Below, in pieces: positions 1 to 9,253 of a DNA stretch of 64,000 nucleotides. Within the stretch, counting starts at the first letter, position 1; the number at the start of each line of letters is the position of its first letter. The translations under genes were made by a program, and so were the position numbers. Under the pieces are notes generated by a model that searched no databases, was not told where the DNA came from, and was given only the letters and a program-made list of their open reading frames with translations. Source of the DNA: Flavobacteriaceae bacterium Ga0077528 (lineage in GTDB: Bacteria; Bacteroidota; Bacteroidia; Flavobacteriales; Flavobacteriaceae); assembly GCA_001464475.1 (NCBI GenBank), contig LNDX01000012.1:1-64000 (forward strand), in the 5' to 3' direction.

Positions 1-3000
1 CCATTGTAAACTCTAAATCGGTACATAATTGCTCCATTAACTCCGTCTGCAATAATTAACTCAGAGTTACTTGTAACTTGATAGTTATTACATTGAACCG
101 ATCTAACTTGTGTAGTTGGATAAGCTGGAGTATTGATATCACATGGTGTACCATAAGGTAAGAAGGTACCATCAGTATTTCTTAATGAAACTTCTACTCT
201 ATAAGTACTAGCATACAAGATACCTGACAATTGTGTCATGTTAAACTTATTAGCTGGTTGTGTAGTTTCTTGAGAAGCTCCTGTTGGAACACCTGCAATT
301 ACTCTTGTAACTCTAAATCTATAAGCAGTAACATTAGAAACAGCTCCTGCATTTATCCATTGGTTCATGGCTGTTAATGTACTTCCACATTGTGCTCCAA
401 TTGTTGAAACTGGATTTGGTGTGTTTAAGTAACATGCTGGGCCATAAAAAGATTGCCATACACCATTCATCATTACAGCAACTTCAAACATGTATCTTGA
501 ATTATAAGTCGTTCCTGGAACGTTAGCCAATGAAATATTATTTACTGGTCTGTCAATGATAACTGGTGCAGCAATTGGTAAATTAGTATTCATATCCACT
601 TTAGTGATTCTGAATCTATATCCTTGAGCTAAATTAGACCATGTAGCAGTAACTGTAGAGAACCAACCAGCTAAAGTAGTTCCACAAGTTGCTGGAGCAA
701 TAGTTGAACAATTTGTATTAACTAGTAAAACTACACTTGTACCACTTGTTGGAACTAATGGACAACTTGGCGTCACGTCAACTCTTGTTACACTTGTAAC
801 AACAACTGATTGACCGGTTGTAGCCAAGAATACTTCGAATGTACCAACACCAGAAGCATTAGCAACAACGTTAACTGGTGTTTGTGAAACACCTCCTAAA
901 GTATAGGCAATTGTTGAAGTACTGTTAGCTACTAATCCAGATACTGTTAAAGTAGCATTTGTATTTAAACAAGCTGTAGTTGTCGAAATTGAACCATATG
1001 TTACTGAATTAACAGTAACCATTACCACATTACTTGTTGCTGAAGAACAAACTCCACTAGTAACAACAGCTTGATAATACGTTGTAGAAGTTAAACTTCC
1101 TGTATTAAGTGTAGCTGATGTTGCACCTGATATGTTAGACCAAGTCGTTCCATTAGCAGATTGTTGCCATTGGATTGAACCAACATTACCAGATAAACTA
1201 ATTGTAGTAGCGCTTCCTGAACATAATACTGAAGCAGCTGCACTAGCAGTACCTGCAACAGATGTTGGATTAACCGTAACAGAGCTTGTAGCTGCAGTCA
1301 CAAAACATCCAGTTGCTGTATTTGTAACAGTAACATTGTAAACACCTGAAGCCGCTGGAGTCGCATTAGCAATACTTGGATTTTGTAAAGCAGAAGTAAA
1401 TCCGTTTGGTCCTGTCCAAGCATATGACAGAGCGTTTGGTGTGTAAGTAATACTTTGGTTATTAACTAAACTTGCCGTATTGAATGAATATTGCTGAGCT
1501 GCAGTTGCACTATAGTTAAGTCCAACAGTAGCTGAACCACCATTATCATTAGCCGTAGCTCCTGCAAAAACAACGTCAGGATATACTAAATGTATTTGAC
1601 CTGATAATAAATCCAATTGAATTTGGAATGTAATAGTCCCTGTTCCTGTAGCAGCAAAACTGTCTTCATTAGTCCATTGAACTATGTATTTATTACCAAC
1701 AGTCTGTGTTCTAATTGAACCTCCAGCTCCAGGAGTTAAATCATCCCAATATGCACAAATAGCAGCAGCACCAGCATCTCCTAAGCCCGTAGTGGCACCA
1801 GAAGCAGCTTGTGGTAATGCAGCATTTGTCCAATATACATTACCCGATGTAGCACCAAGCACCATTACACCATTGTTACCAATAGCCGCAGTAGTATAAG
1901 GTACTGTATTATATGTAAATGTTGAAGGTAAAGTAACATAATGCTCAGAATCATCTGAAATAGCTCCTACAGAAGTTCCTGAAGTACTAATATCTATAAA
2001 AGCAACACCACTATTAGGGTTAACCGCATATCCTGTCAATAATTGAGTAGAAGCTGTTAAACTTAAAGTAGATCCTTCACAAGTAGGTGAAGCAGTCAAT
2101 GTAGGTACGTTAGGTAAAGCATTAACTGTTACCGTATAAGTAACAGGAGTTCCTGTACATCCGTTTGCTTTTGGAGTAATTGTTATTGTAGCCGAACCAA
2201 CAATACCTGTAAAAGAAGGAATTTCTGTTATATTTGTTTGATTAGCTAAACCAATAGATGCCCCACCTGTAATGTCAAAAACAACACCACTTGGAGTACC
2301 TGTTAATGGAATAGAACTAATTGGAGAACCAAAACAATAGTTTTGTGTTGCAGGTGCGGTAGCTGTTGGTGTTGGGTTAACAATTAAACTAACAGGAGTG
2401 CTAGTAGCAGTAGTTCCACAAGATGGAGTAACTAAAACTGTATAACTTCCTGATTGTGCAACTGCTGCATTAGTTATTACATAACTTGCTGAATTAGCAC
2501 CAACAATATCAACACCATTCAATTTCCATTGGTAAGTTAAACCAGGACCTGTAGCAACAACAGTAAAAGTAGTTGTACCTCCTTGACAAATAGGTGCGGG
2601 AGCAACTGGTTGAGTAGTAATTACAGCATCTGTAACTACATTAACCGTTGGAGTTGATGCTGTTGCATTACAACCTGTTGTAGATGAAGTAACAACAACA
2701 CTATAAGTTGTACTAACAGTTGGATTTACAATTGGATTTTTCAATGTTGAAGTAAATCCTGCAGGAACAGAAGACCAAGCATACGTATATGAAGGTGTAT
2801 TTCCTGGTGTAAAACGATACACTCTACCATTGTCTGGTAAAAGCGGTGCAGCGAAAGTACCAACTGCACAAGTAGAAGTACTACTTCCGCTTAGTGTTGG
2901 TGATGCCCATGAACCTGTATTAGATAAAGATCTTACATTCACAGAAGCAGCACTAGCGCCTCTAAGTCCAACTTGAACAGTACCTGCACCAGTTCTAGCA

Positions 3001-6000
3001 GATGAAGAAGTAAATGAACCATAACGCATTTCTACTACATGTGAACTCTCATACAACCACACTTGGAAATTTGCAGTTTGTGGATTAATCGTTCCTGAGA
3101 AACTTCTAACATTTACCCACTCTATTTTGGTAATTCTGTTTGGAGCTGTTCCAGTAGTTTGAACATAATAAGAAGTCGAAACAGTATTATTACCATTCAA
3201 GTCGCGGCTAAAAGCAGCTATAACATTATTTTCAGTACCATTTAAGGAATTATAATTAGTAGTTGCTGTAGAACCACTTCCTAAACTTAACCAACCATTT
3301 GTATTAATTTTAAAATTTGTGTAAGGTGTTCCACCAAAATTAAAGGTAAACGGTAAAGTTTGAGCAGCTGATATACCATCATCCATTGTTGCAGTAGCAC
3401 TCGATGATAATAAACTAACTGCTACAGTTCCAGGACCACCAACAATTGATTGAAATGGTGAAGTAGTATTAGTAAATGTATAAGCCCCAATATTTGATGG
3501 AGTAAATGACTGGTCTCCACTAGAGTCAAGTTGAACTGGTCCTCCAGTACAAACTTCAGTTAAAGAAGCAGTAGCTTGCGCAGAAACTGCATTTCCTACC
3601 ACTACATTTACTGTCGTTGAATTTACACAACCTGAAGCATCTGTTCCTACAACTGTGTATGTTGTATTTACTGATGGTGAAGCGGTAACTGTTGCTCCAG
3701 TTGTATCTGATAAACCTGTTGCAGGTGACCAAGTATAAGTTGAAGCACCAGAAGCAGTTAAACTAACTGGCGAACCAGGAACGCAATAACTTGCAGAACT
3801 AGGTGTCACTGTTATTGTAGGCTGTGTTACAGTCAAAGTAGCAGTAGCAGAAGTTACTGAACCACATGGAGAAACTCCATTTACTATAGCTCTGTAATAG
3901 CTTACACCAACTGGTGTTGAACCTGTTACACTAACATTTAAAGAAGCACCTGAACCAACTGAAGTCCATCCTGAAGTACCATTTGATGAAACTTCCCATG
4001 AAATTGACCCCACAGATCCTGAAGTACCAACATTGAAAGTTGCCGTTCCTGTAGTTCTACAAACAGACAAGCTTGATGGTTCTGCAGAAATAGAAACACC
4101 TTCACTAACGTTTAAGGTTGCTGTAGTACTTGTAGGACTATTCGCTGGACCCAAAACAATTGCATAATAGCTATAACCATTAACACCATTAGCAAAATCT
4201 ACTCCTGTCAATGTTAAGGTAGAATTTAAATTATTGAATGTTGCAGGCGTAGGATCGAAAGTAGAAATAGTGTAAGTAATTCCATTTGCAATTAATCCGT
4301 TAGTTAAAAGTACCGGTGGATTTGCATCATTTCTGTCTAAATACCACTGATATCCATCAACATCACCAGATGCTTCAATTGAGAAAGAAGTATTTCCAGA
4401 ATTACATAGACCCGGATTAGAAACTGGATTTACAGCAATACCTGTATTACCCACAGCTAATAACGCGCTTCCAGAAGTTTCTGGTCCACAAGGACTTGTT
4501 CCTGAAACAACACATTGATATTCTCTTCCATTGAAACCTGTTGGGATATCTCCACCAGCAACAGATGTTATAGTTAGAGTAGAAGTAGTAACATTGCCTA
4601 TAGTTGTAGTAGACACACTATAAGGTGGAGCGATAGTAATATCTGAAAAACCTCCATTTCCGTCAGTAGCTTCTTGCCATACAAATGATAAACCTGTACC
4701 GGTTGCAGATGAAGAGAATTGAGCATTAGAACCAGTAAGCGCCACTACATTAGATGGGCTATTAGTAATTGTAACTTGCTCTCTTACATTTATTGTGGTA
4801 GAAACTGTAGTAGAGCAACCATCATTAACTGTATAAGTTATTGTAGCAGTACCTTCAGAAAGACCTGTTACTACCCCACTTGCATCAACAGTTGCAATAG
4901 TTGGGTTTAATGTATTCCAAGTTCCACCAGTTGAAGATGATAATGTTAATGTATTTGGCATACATAATTCACTACCTCCTGTAATTGGTAAAACGGCAGG
5001 ATTTGGATTAATAGTTAATGGACTTGTACTATATCCTGTTCCAAGAGGTGTTGTAACTTCAAGAGTTCCAGAAGTTGCTCCAGATGGAATGACAGCAGAA
5101 ATAGAAACATCACTATTAAGTGTATAAGATACTGGAACACCACCTAAAGCTACATTTGTAGCTCCGTTGAAAGCATATCCAGATATTGAAACCGTACCGC
5201 CTTCAACACTACACAAAGATGCAGGTGTAAAACTAGTAATTTGAGGAGCTGGAATATCAATATTCCAGTTATCAACAGACATATCATAACTTCCAGCTAA
5301 CCAGTTTCCTGTTAATCTGATGGTTACTCCTTGACCTACAAAAGCACCTAAGTAATATTTGTAATTTCTGTAAGACGCTGTTGGCGTATCATTGATAGTT
5401 CCAATTGTTGTATAATTAATACCACAATCAGTACTAACTTGAACATCTATTGTTCCCCAACCTGCAGCTGGTGGTCCAAATGGTGAAGCAAAGTTTGATA
5501 TTTTTAAATCAAAAGACAAAGTGTGACCCACTAAAACTGGACCATACTTAGCTGATGTAAAAGTATTTGTAGTATTAGTAGAACTTAAGTTTGAAAAAGC
5601 ATTAGCACCAGGATTTCCTGTTGCTCCTCTTAACGTTCCTACTGAATAACCTCCTGATTGCGTCCATCCTCCCAAAGTACTTAAAGTAGTAAATGGTTGA
5701 GCTAGAGGTAATGGATTCGAATTTGTATTTATTTCAGAAACAGAAGAAAAAGCATCAGTTGCTGAGTTTGTACATGTAACTTTTAAACGATACTGAATAG
5801 TTGCACCTGTAAAAGTTGGCGGTGTATACGCTAATGAATTAGCACCACTACCACCTATTGCATTTACCCATGTAACACCACTATTAGTAGATTGTTCCCA
5901 TTGGTAAACAATACCAATATCTGCACTAGCACCAGTTACTGTAAAAGGAAGTACTGGTAAGTTTGGACAAACACTTTGAACTGCTGGAGTAGATGTTCCT

Positions 6001-9000
6001 CCAATTGGAGCACCTGAACAAATTGCACCAACTTTGAAATTATCAAAACCTAAATAATAGTCACCTGAAATCCAAGTTCCGTTAATTCTAATTTTGATGT
6101 CTTGACCTACATAAGCAGATAAATCATATAATTTATTTCTCCATCCACCGATACCATCATTAGTAACTGTTTCTAGGTTTGTATATGTAGCTCCATAATT
6201 AGTTGAAATTTGAACAACATAATTTCCTGAAGCTGCTGCAGGTGTATTAGTATCACTAAAGTTTACCAATCTGTAATCAAAAGTTAAGAATTGACCAGCT
6301 AAAACTGGACCAATATTAACCGTTGAAAAATTACCTGATGGAGTGCTACTCCATAAATTGATTGAAACCGCGTTAGTTGTTGGCGCTAAATTCGCAACTG
6401 CTCCGTATGAGAAACCTGTTGCTGACCAACCTGCTGGAGCAGTTGTAGTTGGAAAATCTTCCGTGTAAGGTGTTGGAACTACTAAAGGAGTAGCAAAACT
6501 ACCAGCGCCTGCCCATGAAGATTGATCTATACCACTACAATTTGAACGTACCCAGAAAAAATAGTTTGTATTTCCTGCTAAAGTAGTTAAATTAGCACTT
6601 AACGAAGCAGTATTTCCTGTTGGTGTAGTTAAAGCTGTAGGAGGTGTACTAGATGTTGAAACATAATAATCATATCCATTTGCAGGAGGTGTTATTGATG
6701 CAGCCCAACTTATAGTAGCTGAATTCGTATTTATTGAAGAAGTAGTTAAAGCTGTTGGTTCAACACATGTTGGAGTTAAAACAGCAAACATATCGTCAAT
6801 TGACATATCATTTGGAACACCATTATGAATTACTTCAATAAAGAAATAATATGCTCCTGTTGAAGGTGCAGTATATGAACCCTGAATTCTCTGATAAGTT
6901 GTATTTACAGGATTAGAAACCGTTGTTAACAAAGTAGCCCCTGTAACAGAAGGACTTGTGTTAACAAATAGTCTAATTGATGTCCAACCTGCTATTCCGT
7001 CAGTTAAGTACCAAGCACCAAAATCATAAGAAGTTGAAGCTGTTAAAGCTAAAGGAGCAGAATAAACATATTTATTTACTGTTGGTGTCCATCTAATGTT
7101 TTGATAAATCGTTCCGTTTCTTGGTGCAGCACCTGTTGCTGTAGTAGAACGAGTTAAAGGATGTGAACTTGTAACACAAGCAGGTAAAGCAGGTACAATA
7201 GCACTTTCAAATCCTTCATTATAAGGAATAGATAATGCTGTACAAGGCGTTGTAAATGAAGTTCCAGCTACCCATTCAGATTGCTCACTTAAACTACAAT
7301 TAGATCTTACCCAATAATAATAAGTTGTAGTTGGTGATAAACTTGAAACAGAAACTGATAATCCAGCCACATTTCCTGTAGGTGTAGAACCAGCTAAAGG
7401 AGTTGTATTTGTTGTAGATAAAATATAATCATATCCACTTGCTGGAGGAGTCGTTGAAGCATTCCATGACAAAGTTGCTGAACTAGCTGTAACTGCCGAA
7501 GATGTTAAAGCTGATGGAGCAACACAGTTAGGAGATAATACTGCAAACATATCATCAATTGACATATCATTTGGAGTACCATTATGAATTACTTCAATGA
7601 AGAAATAATATTGTCCAGTAGAAGGTGGTAAATAGGAACCTTGAATTTTTTGATAAGTAGTATTAACAGGATTACTTACTGTAGTAAGTAATGTTGCACC
7701 CGATATAGAAGGTGTTGTATTTACAAATAATCTTATTGAAGTCCATCCAGAAATACCATCCGTCAAATACCATGCACCAAAATCATAAGATGTTGAGGCA
7801 GTTAATGCTAGCGGAGCAGAATAAACATACTTATTAACCGTTGGTGTCCAACGAATGTTTTGATAAATAGTTCCTGTTCTTGGTGCAGCACCAGTTGCTG
7901 TAGTAGAACGTGTTAAAGGATGAGAGCTTGACATACAAGCTGGTAGATTAGGCACAACAGCAGTTTCAAAACCTTCATTATAAGGAATTGAAAAAGCAAC
8001 ACATGGAGTAACGAAATTTGATGATGACCAAGTACTAAAATCACCTGCACCACAATTTGCTCTTACATAAAAAGTGTAATTAGTATTCCCAGATAAACTA
8101 GATACCGCTGTTGTTAAAACACCAGCGCCAGTTGTACCGCTTGTCACTAAACCAGCTGGACCAGAACCAGCAGCTCCAGAAGTTCTTACTTCATATTCGT
8201 AACCATCTGAAGGTGATGAAGCTGATGCATTCCAATTTAAGGTTGCGTTTGTAGCGGTTACACCAGTAGCATTTAATCCTGTTGAAGGAAGACAAGTTGG
8301 TGGTGGAGCTAATGTCAAGTTCATTCTGTAACTTCTTAGTTGTGTTGTTGTAAGATTACCAGTTATAGCAACACTATTAGAAGTACCTACTGCTTGTATT
8401 GGAGTAGTAGTATTATATGTCCATTGAAATGAACCAGTTGTTGGATTTCCAGTTCCAGCATTAATTGACCAGTCAACTGCAATTTCTATACCTCCAGTAC
8501 CACCATATATAAATGGGGTTGAAAATGGAAACGTAACTGCACCAGTTGCTGCTAAATCTGCGGGAAGTACATTAGTATTATTATACACTAAGGTAGCACC
8601 AGATATCCATTGAGAAAAATTTTGTGTTCCAACTAAAGCCGAAGCGGCAGAACTTTTCATATAAATCCTCATAGTTGCCGTTCTACCAGCACTTAAAGTA
8701 TTTACTGATGTCTTATAAAAAGCCATTGAAGTAATACTTTGTGAGGATGTTAATCCAGCTGCTGTAAGTTGAGCACTAGTTAATAGGTGCACACTTTGCG
8801 AAAAGTTAAATGCACTCCCAGCAGAAGACCTGTAAATGGGATCTCCATTTGTTCCTGCTATTGACGTCAAAGCACCTGTACCGATTGTGATTGTTTGAGA
8901 AAAGACATTGCTAAAATTAAATAGCATCATCATTACGAACAAACTCATAAGCCACGACGTTCGCATTTTGCCACTAGAATTGGGAGCATTCCCAACTACT

Positions 9001-9065
9001 TCTGGCTCTTGCGAGCTGAGTTTCGAAAATTTTCGATAACTCAGAGAATTGTAGTTATTCATCAT
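1..9065 (-). CDS. Giant multi-domain surface adhesin, C-terminus cut by window edge
   Basis: The frame is open from an ATG at 9065 to the window edge, giving at least 3021 residues with no stop. My translation begins with a long polar N-region, a hydrophobic core ending NFSNVFSQ at about residue 58 (signal peptide) and a beta-rich module. It continues with fibronectin III domains alternating with MAM-like modules carrying IPYNEGFE motifs, including two near-identical 253-residue units (about 352-857). Then come cleaved-adhesin-like modules, an IPT/TIG-like domain (about 1268-1342), many Ig/PKD-like domains and, near the edge, Cys-containing repeats with the motif YRFR. Composition is rich in Thr, Ser, Gly and Asn. 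Families of this kind are secreted by T9SS and work in adhesion or gliding; the sorting domain should lie beyond position 1. An alternative start is Met34 at 8966, directly before the hydrophobic core. Exact binding function is unknown. Confidence 0.85.
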   Translation of the reverse strand, partial: MMNNYNSLSYRKFSKLSSQEPEVVGNAPNSSGKMRTSWLMSLFVMMMLFNFSNVFSQTITIGTGALTSIAGTNGDPIYRSSAGSAFNFSQSVHLLTSAQLTAAGLTSSQSITSMAFYKTSVNTLSAGRTATMRIYMKSSAASALVGTQNFSQWISGATLVYNNTNVLPADLAATGAVTFPFSTPFIYGGTGGIEIAVDWSINAGTGNPTTGSFQWTYNTTTPIQAVGTSNSVAITGNLTTTQLRSYRMNLTLAPPPTCLPSTGLNATGVTATNATLNWNASASSPSDGYEYEVRTSGAAGSGPAGLVTSGTTGAGVLTTAVSSLSGNTNYTFYVRANCGAGDFSTWSSSNFVTPCVAFSIPYNEGFETAVVPNLPACMSSSHPLTRSTTATGAAPRTGTIYQNIRWTPTVNKYVYSAPLALTASTSYDFGAWYLTDGISGWTSIRLFVNTTPSISGATLLTTVSNPVNTTYQKIQGSYLPPSTGQYYFFIEVIHNGTPNDMSIDDMFAVLSPNCVAPSALTSSAVTASSATLSWNASTTPPASGYDYILSTTNTTPLAGSTPTGNVAGLSVSVSSLSPTTTYYYWVRSNCSLSEQSEWVAGTSFTTPCTALSIPYNEGFESAIVPALPACVTSSHPLTRSTTATGAAPRNGTIYQNIRWTPTVNKYVYSAPLALTASTSYDFGAWYLTDGIAGWTSIRLFVNTSPSVTGATLLTTVSNPVNTTYQRIQGSYTAPSTGAYYFFIEVIHNGVPNDMSIDDMFAVLTPTCVEPTALTTSSINTNSATISWAASITPPANGYDYYVSTSSTPPTALTTPTGNTASLSANLTTLAGNTNYFFWVRSNCSGIDQSSWAGAGSFATPLVVPTPYTEDFPTTTAPAGWSATGFSYGAVANLAPTTNAVSINLWSSTPSGNFSTVNIGPVLAGQFLTFDYRLVNFSDTNTPAAASGNYVVQISTNYGATYTNLETVTNDGIGGWRNKLYDLSAYVGQDIKIRINGTWISGDYYLGFDNFKVGAICSGAPIGGTSTPAVQSVCPNLPVLPFTVTGASADIGIVYQWEQSTNSGVTWVNAIGGSGANSLAYTPPTFTGATIQYRLKVTCTNSATDAFSSVSEINTNSNPLPLAQPFTTLSTLGGWTQSGGYSVGTLRGATGNPGANAFSNLSSTNTTNTFTSAKYGPVLVGHTLSFDLKISNFASPFGPPAAGWGTIDVQVSTDCGINYTTIGTINDTPTASYRNYKYYLGAFVGQGVTIRLTGNWLAGSYDMSVDNWNIDIPAPQITSFTPASLCSVEGGTVSISGYAFNGATNVALGGVPVSYTLNSDVSISAVIPSGATSGTLEVTTPLGTGYSTSPLTINPNPAVLPITGGSELCMPNTLTLSSSTGGTWNTLNPTIATVDASGVVTGLSEGTATITYTVNDGCSTTVSTTINVREQVTITNSPSNVVALTGSNAQFSSSATGTGLSFVWQEATDGNGGFSDITIAPPYSVSTTTIGNVTTSTLTITSVAGGDIPTGFNGREYQCVVSGTSPCGPETSGSALLAVGNTGIAVNPVSNPGLCNSGNTSFSIEASGDVDGYQWYLDRNDANPPVLLTNGLIANGITYTISTFDPTPATFNNLNSTLTLTGVDFANGVNGYSYYAIVLGPANSPTSTTATLNVSEGVSISAEPSSLSVCRTTGTATFNVGTSGSVGSISWEVSSNGTSGWTSVGSGASLNVSVTGSTPVGVSYYRAIVNGVSPCGSVTSATATLTVTQPTITVTPSSASYCVPGSPVSLTASGASTYTWSPATGLSDTTGATVTASPSVNTTYTVVGTDASGCVNSTTVNVVVGNAVSAQATASLTEVCTGGPVQLDSSGDQSFTPSNIGAYTFTNTTSPFQSIVGGPGTVAVSLLSSSATATMDDGISAAQTLPFTFNFGGTPYTNFKINTNGWLSLGSGSTATTNYNSLNGTENNVIAAFSRDLNGNNTVSTSYYVQTTGTAPNRITKIEWVNVRSFSGTINPQTANFQVWLYESSHVVEMRYGSFTSSSARTGAGTVQVGLRGASAASVNVRSLSNTGSWASPTLSGSSTSTCAVGTFAAPLLPDNGRVYRFTPGNTPSYTYAWSSVPAGFTSTLKNPIVNPTVSTTYSVVVTSSTTGCNATASTPTVNVVTDAVITTQPVAPAPICQGGTTTFTVVATGPGLTYQWKLNGVDIVGANSASYVITNAAVAQSGSYTVLVTPSCGTTATSTPVSLIVNPTPTATAPATQNYCFGSPISSIPLTGTPSGVVFDITGGASIGLANQTNITEIPSFTGIVGSATITITPKANGCTGTPVTYTVTVNALPNVPTLTASPTCEGSTLSLTASTQLLTGYAVNPNSGVAFIDISTSGTSVGAISDDSEHYVTLPSTFTYNTVPYTTAAIGNNGVMVLGATSGNVYWTNAALPQAASGATTGLGDAGAAAICAYWDDLTPGAGGSIRTQTVGNKYIVQWTNEDSFAATGTGTITFQIQLDLLSGQIHLVYPDVVFAGATANDNGGSATVGLNYSATAAQQYSFNTASLVNNQSITYTPNALSYAWTGPNGFTSALQNPSIANATPAASGVYNVTVTNTATGCFVTAATSSVTVNPTSVAGTASAAASVLCSGSATTISLSGNVGSIQWQQSANGTTWSNISGATSATLNTGSLTSTTYYQAVVTSGVCSSATSNVVMVTVNSVTYGSISTTTACLNTNATLTVSGLVANSTSTIAYTLGGVSQTPVNVVANASGVGTFEVFLATTGQSVVVTSVTRVDVTPSCPLVPTSGTSVVLLVNTNCSTIAPATCGTTLAGWFSTVTATWSNLAQGYRFRITKVDMNTNLPIAAPVIIDRPVNNISLANVPGTTYNSRYMFEVAVMMNGVWQSFYGPACYLNTPNPVSTIGAQCGSTLTAMNQWINAGAVSNVTAYRFRVTRVIAGVPTGASQETTQPANKFNMTQLSGILYASTYRVEVSLRNTDGTFLPYGTPCDINTPAYPTTQVRSVQCNNYQVTSNSELIIADGVNGAIMYRFRVYN
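6493..8010 (-). repeat. Two in-frame 759-bp tandem repeats (253-residue modules)
   Basis: Copy 1 is about 8010-7252 and copy 2 about 7251-6493. Each encodes a MAM-like jelly-roll module followed by a fibronectin III domain. The jelly-roll halves differ at only about ten of roughly 130 residues, while the DNA carries additional synonymous differences. A third, much more diverged unit follows with the same 253-residue spacing, beginning near 6490. Confidence 0.85.
8981..9044 (-). other. Run of three stem-loops in the first codons of the giant adhesin
   Basis: Three inverted repeats follow each other. At 9016-9044 arms CTGAGTT/AACTCAG enclose the palindrome TCGAAAATTTTCGA with one bulged base. 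At 9005-9016 the arms are GCTC/GAGC. At 8981-8994 the arms are TGGGA/TCCCA around GCAT. All fall between the first ATG (9065) and the alternative start (8966). They could shape translation initiation or belong to a leader; this is inference. Confidence 0.5.
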
Positions 9066-9193
9066 AATTTAAAAATTGTGTTAATTAATGGGTTAAGATA
9101 TTAATAATTTTAATATAACGTTAACATGTTTTTCATAAAAACGATGTAATTACAAAAAAAATCGTTGAAATACATGCGACAAAGAAATTTAAC

Positions 9194-9228
9194 AAAAAAA
9201 AAAGCCCATACAAATATTGTATGGGCTT
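9194..9228 (-). terminator. Rho-independent terminator of the 1837-residue adhesin gene
   Basis: Perfect stem AGCCCATACAA/TTGTATGGGCT with a 3-nt loop (9203-9227). On the minus strand it is followed by an uninterrupted T-run, read as A at 9194-9203. It lies 26 bp after the stop of the gene at 9254, so the giant gene further left must have its own promoter within about 9066-9193. I could not place that promoter with confidence. Confidence 0.85.
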
Positions 9229-9253
9229 AACTAAATAATTAATTATTTAATTG

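Noticed and set aside
1132-4910. Plus-strand open frames opposite the giant adhesin
   Set aside because: Complement of Thr/Val/Ala-rich codons; no start signals, while the minus frame is open throughout with clear domains.
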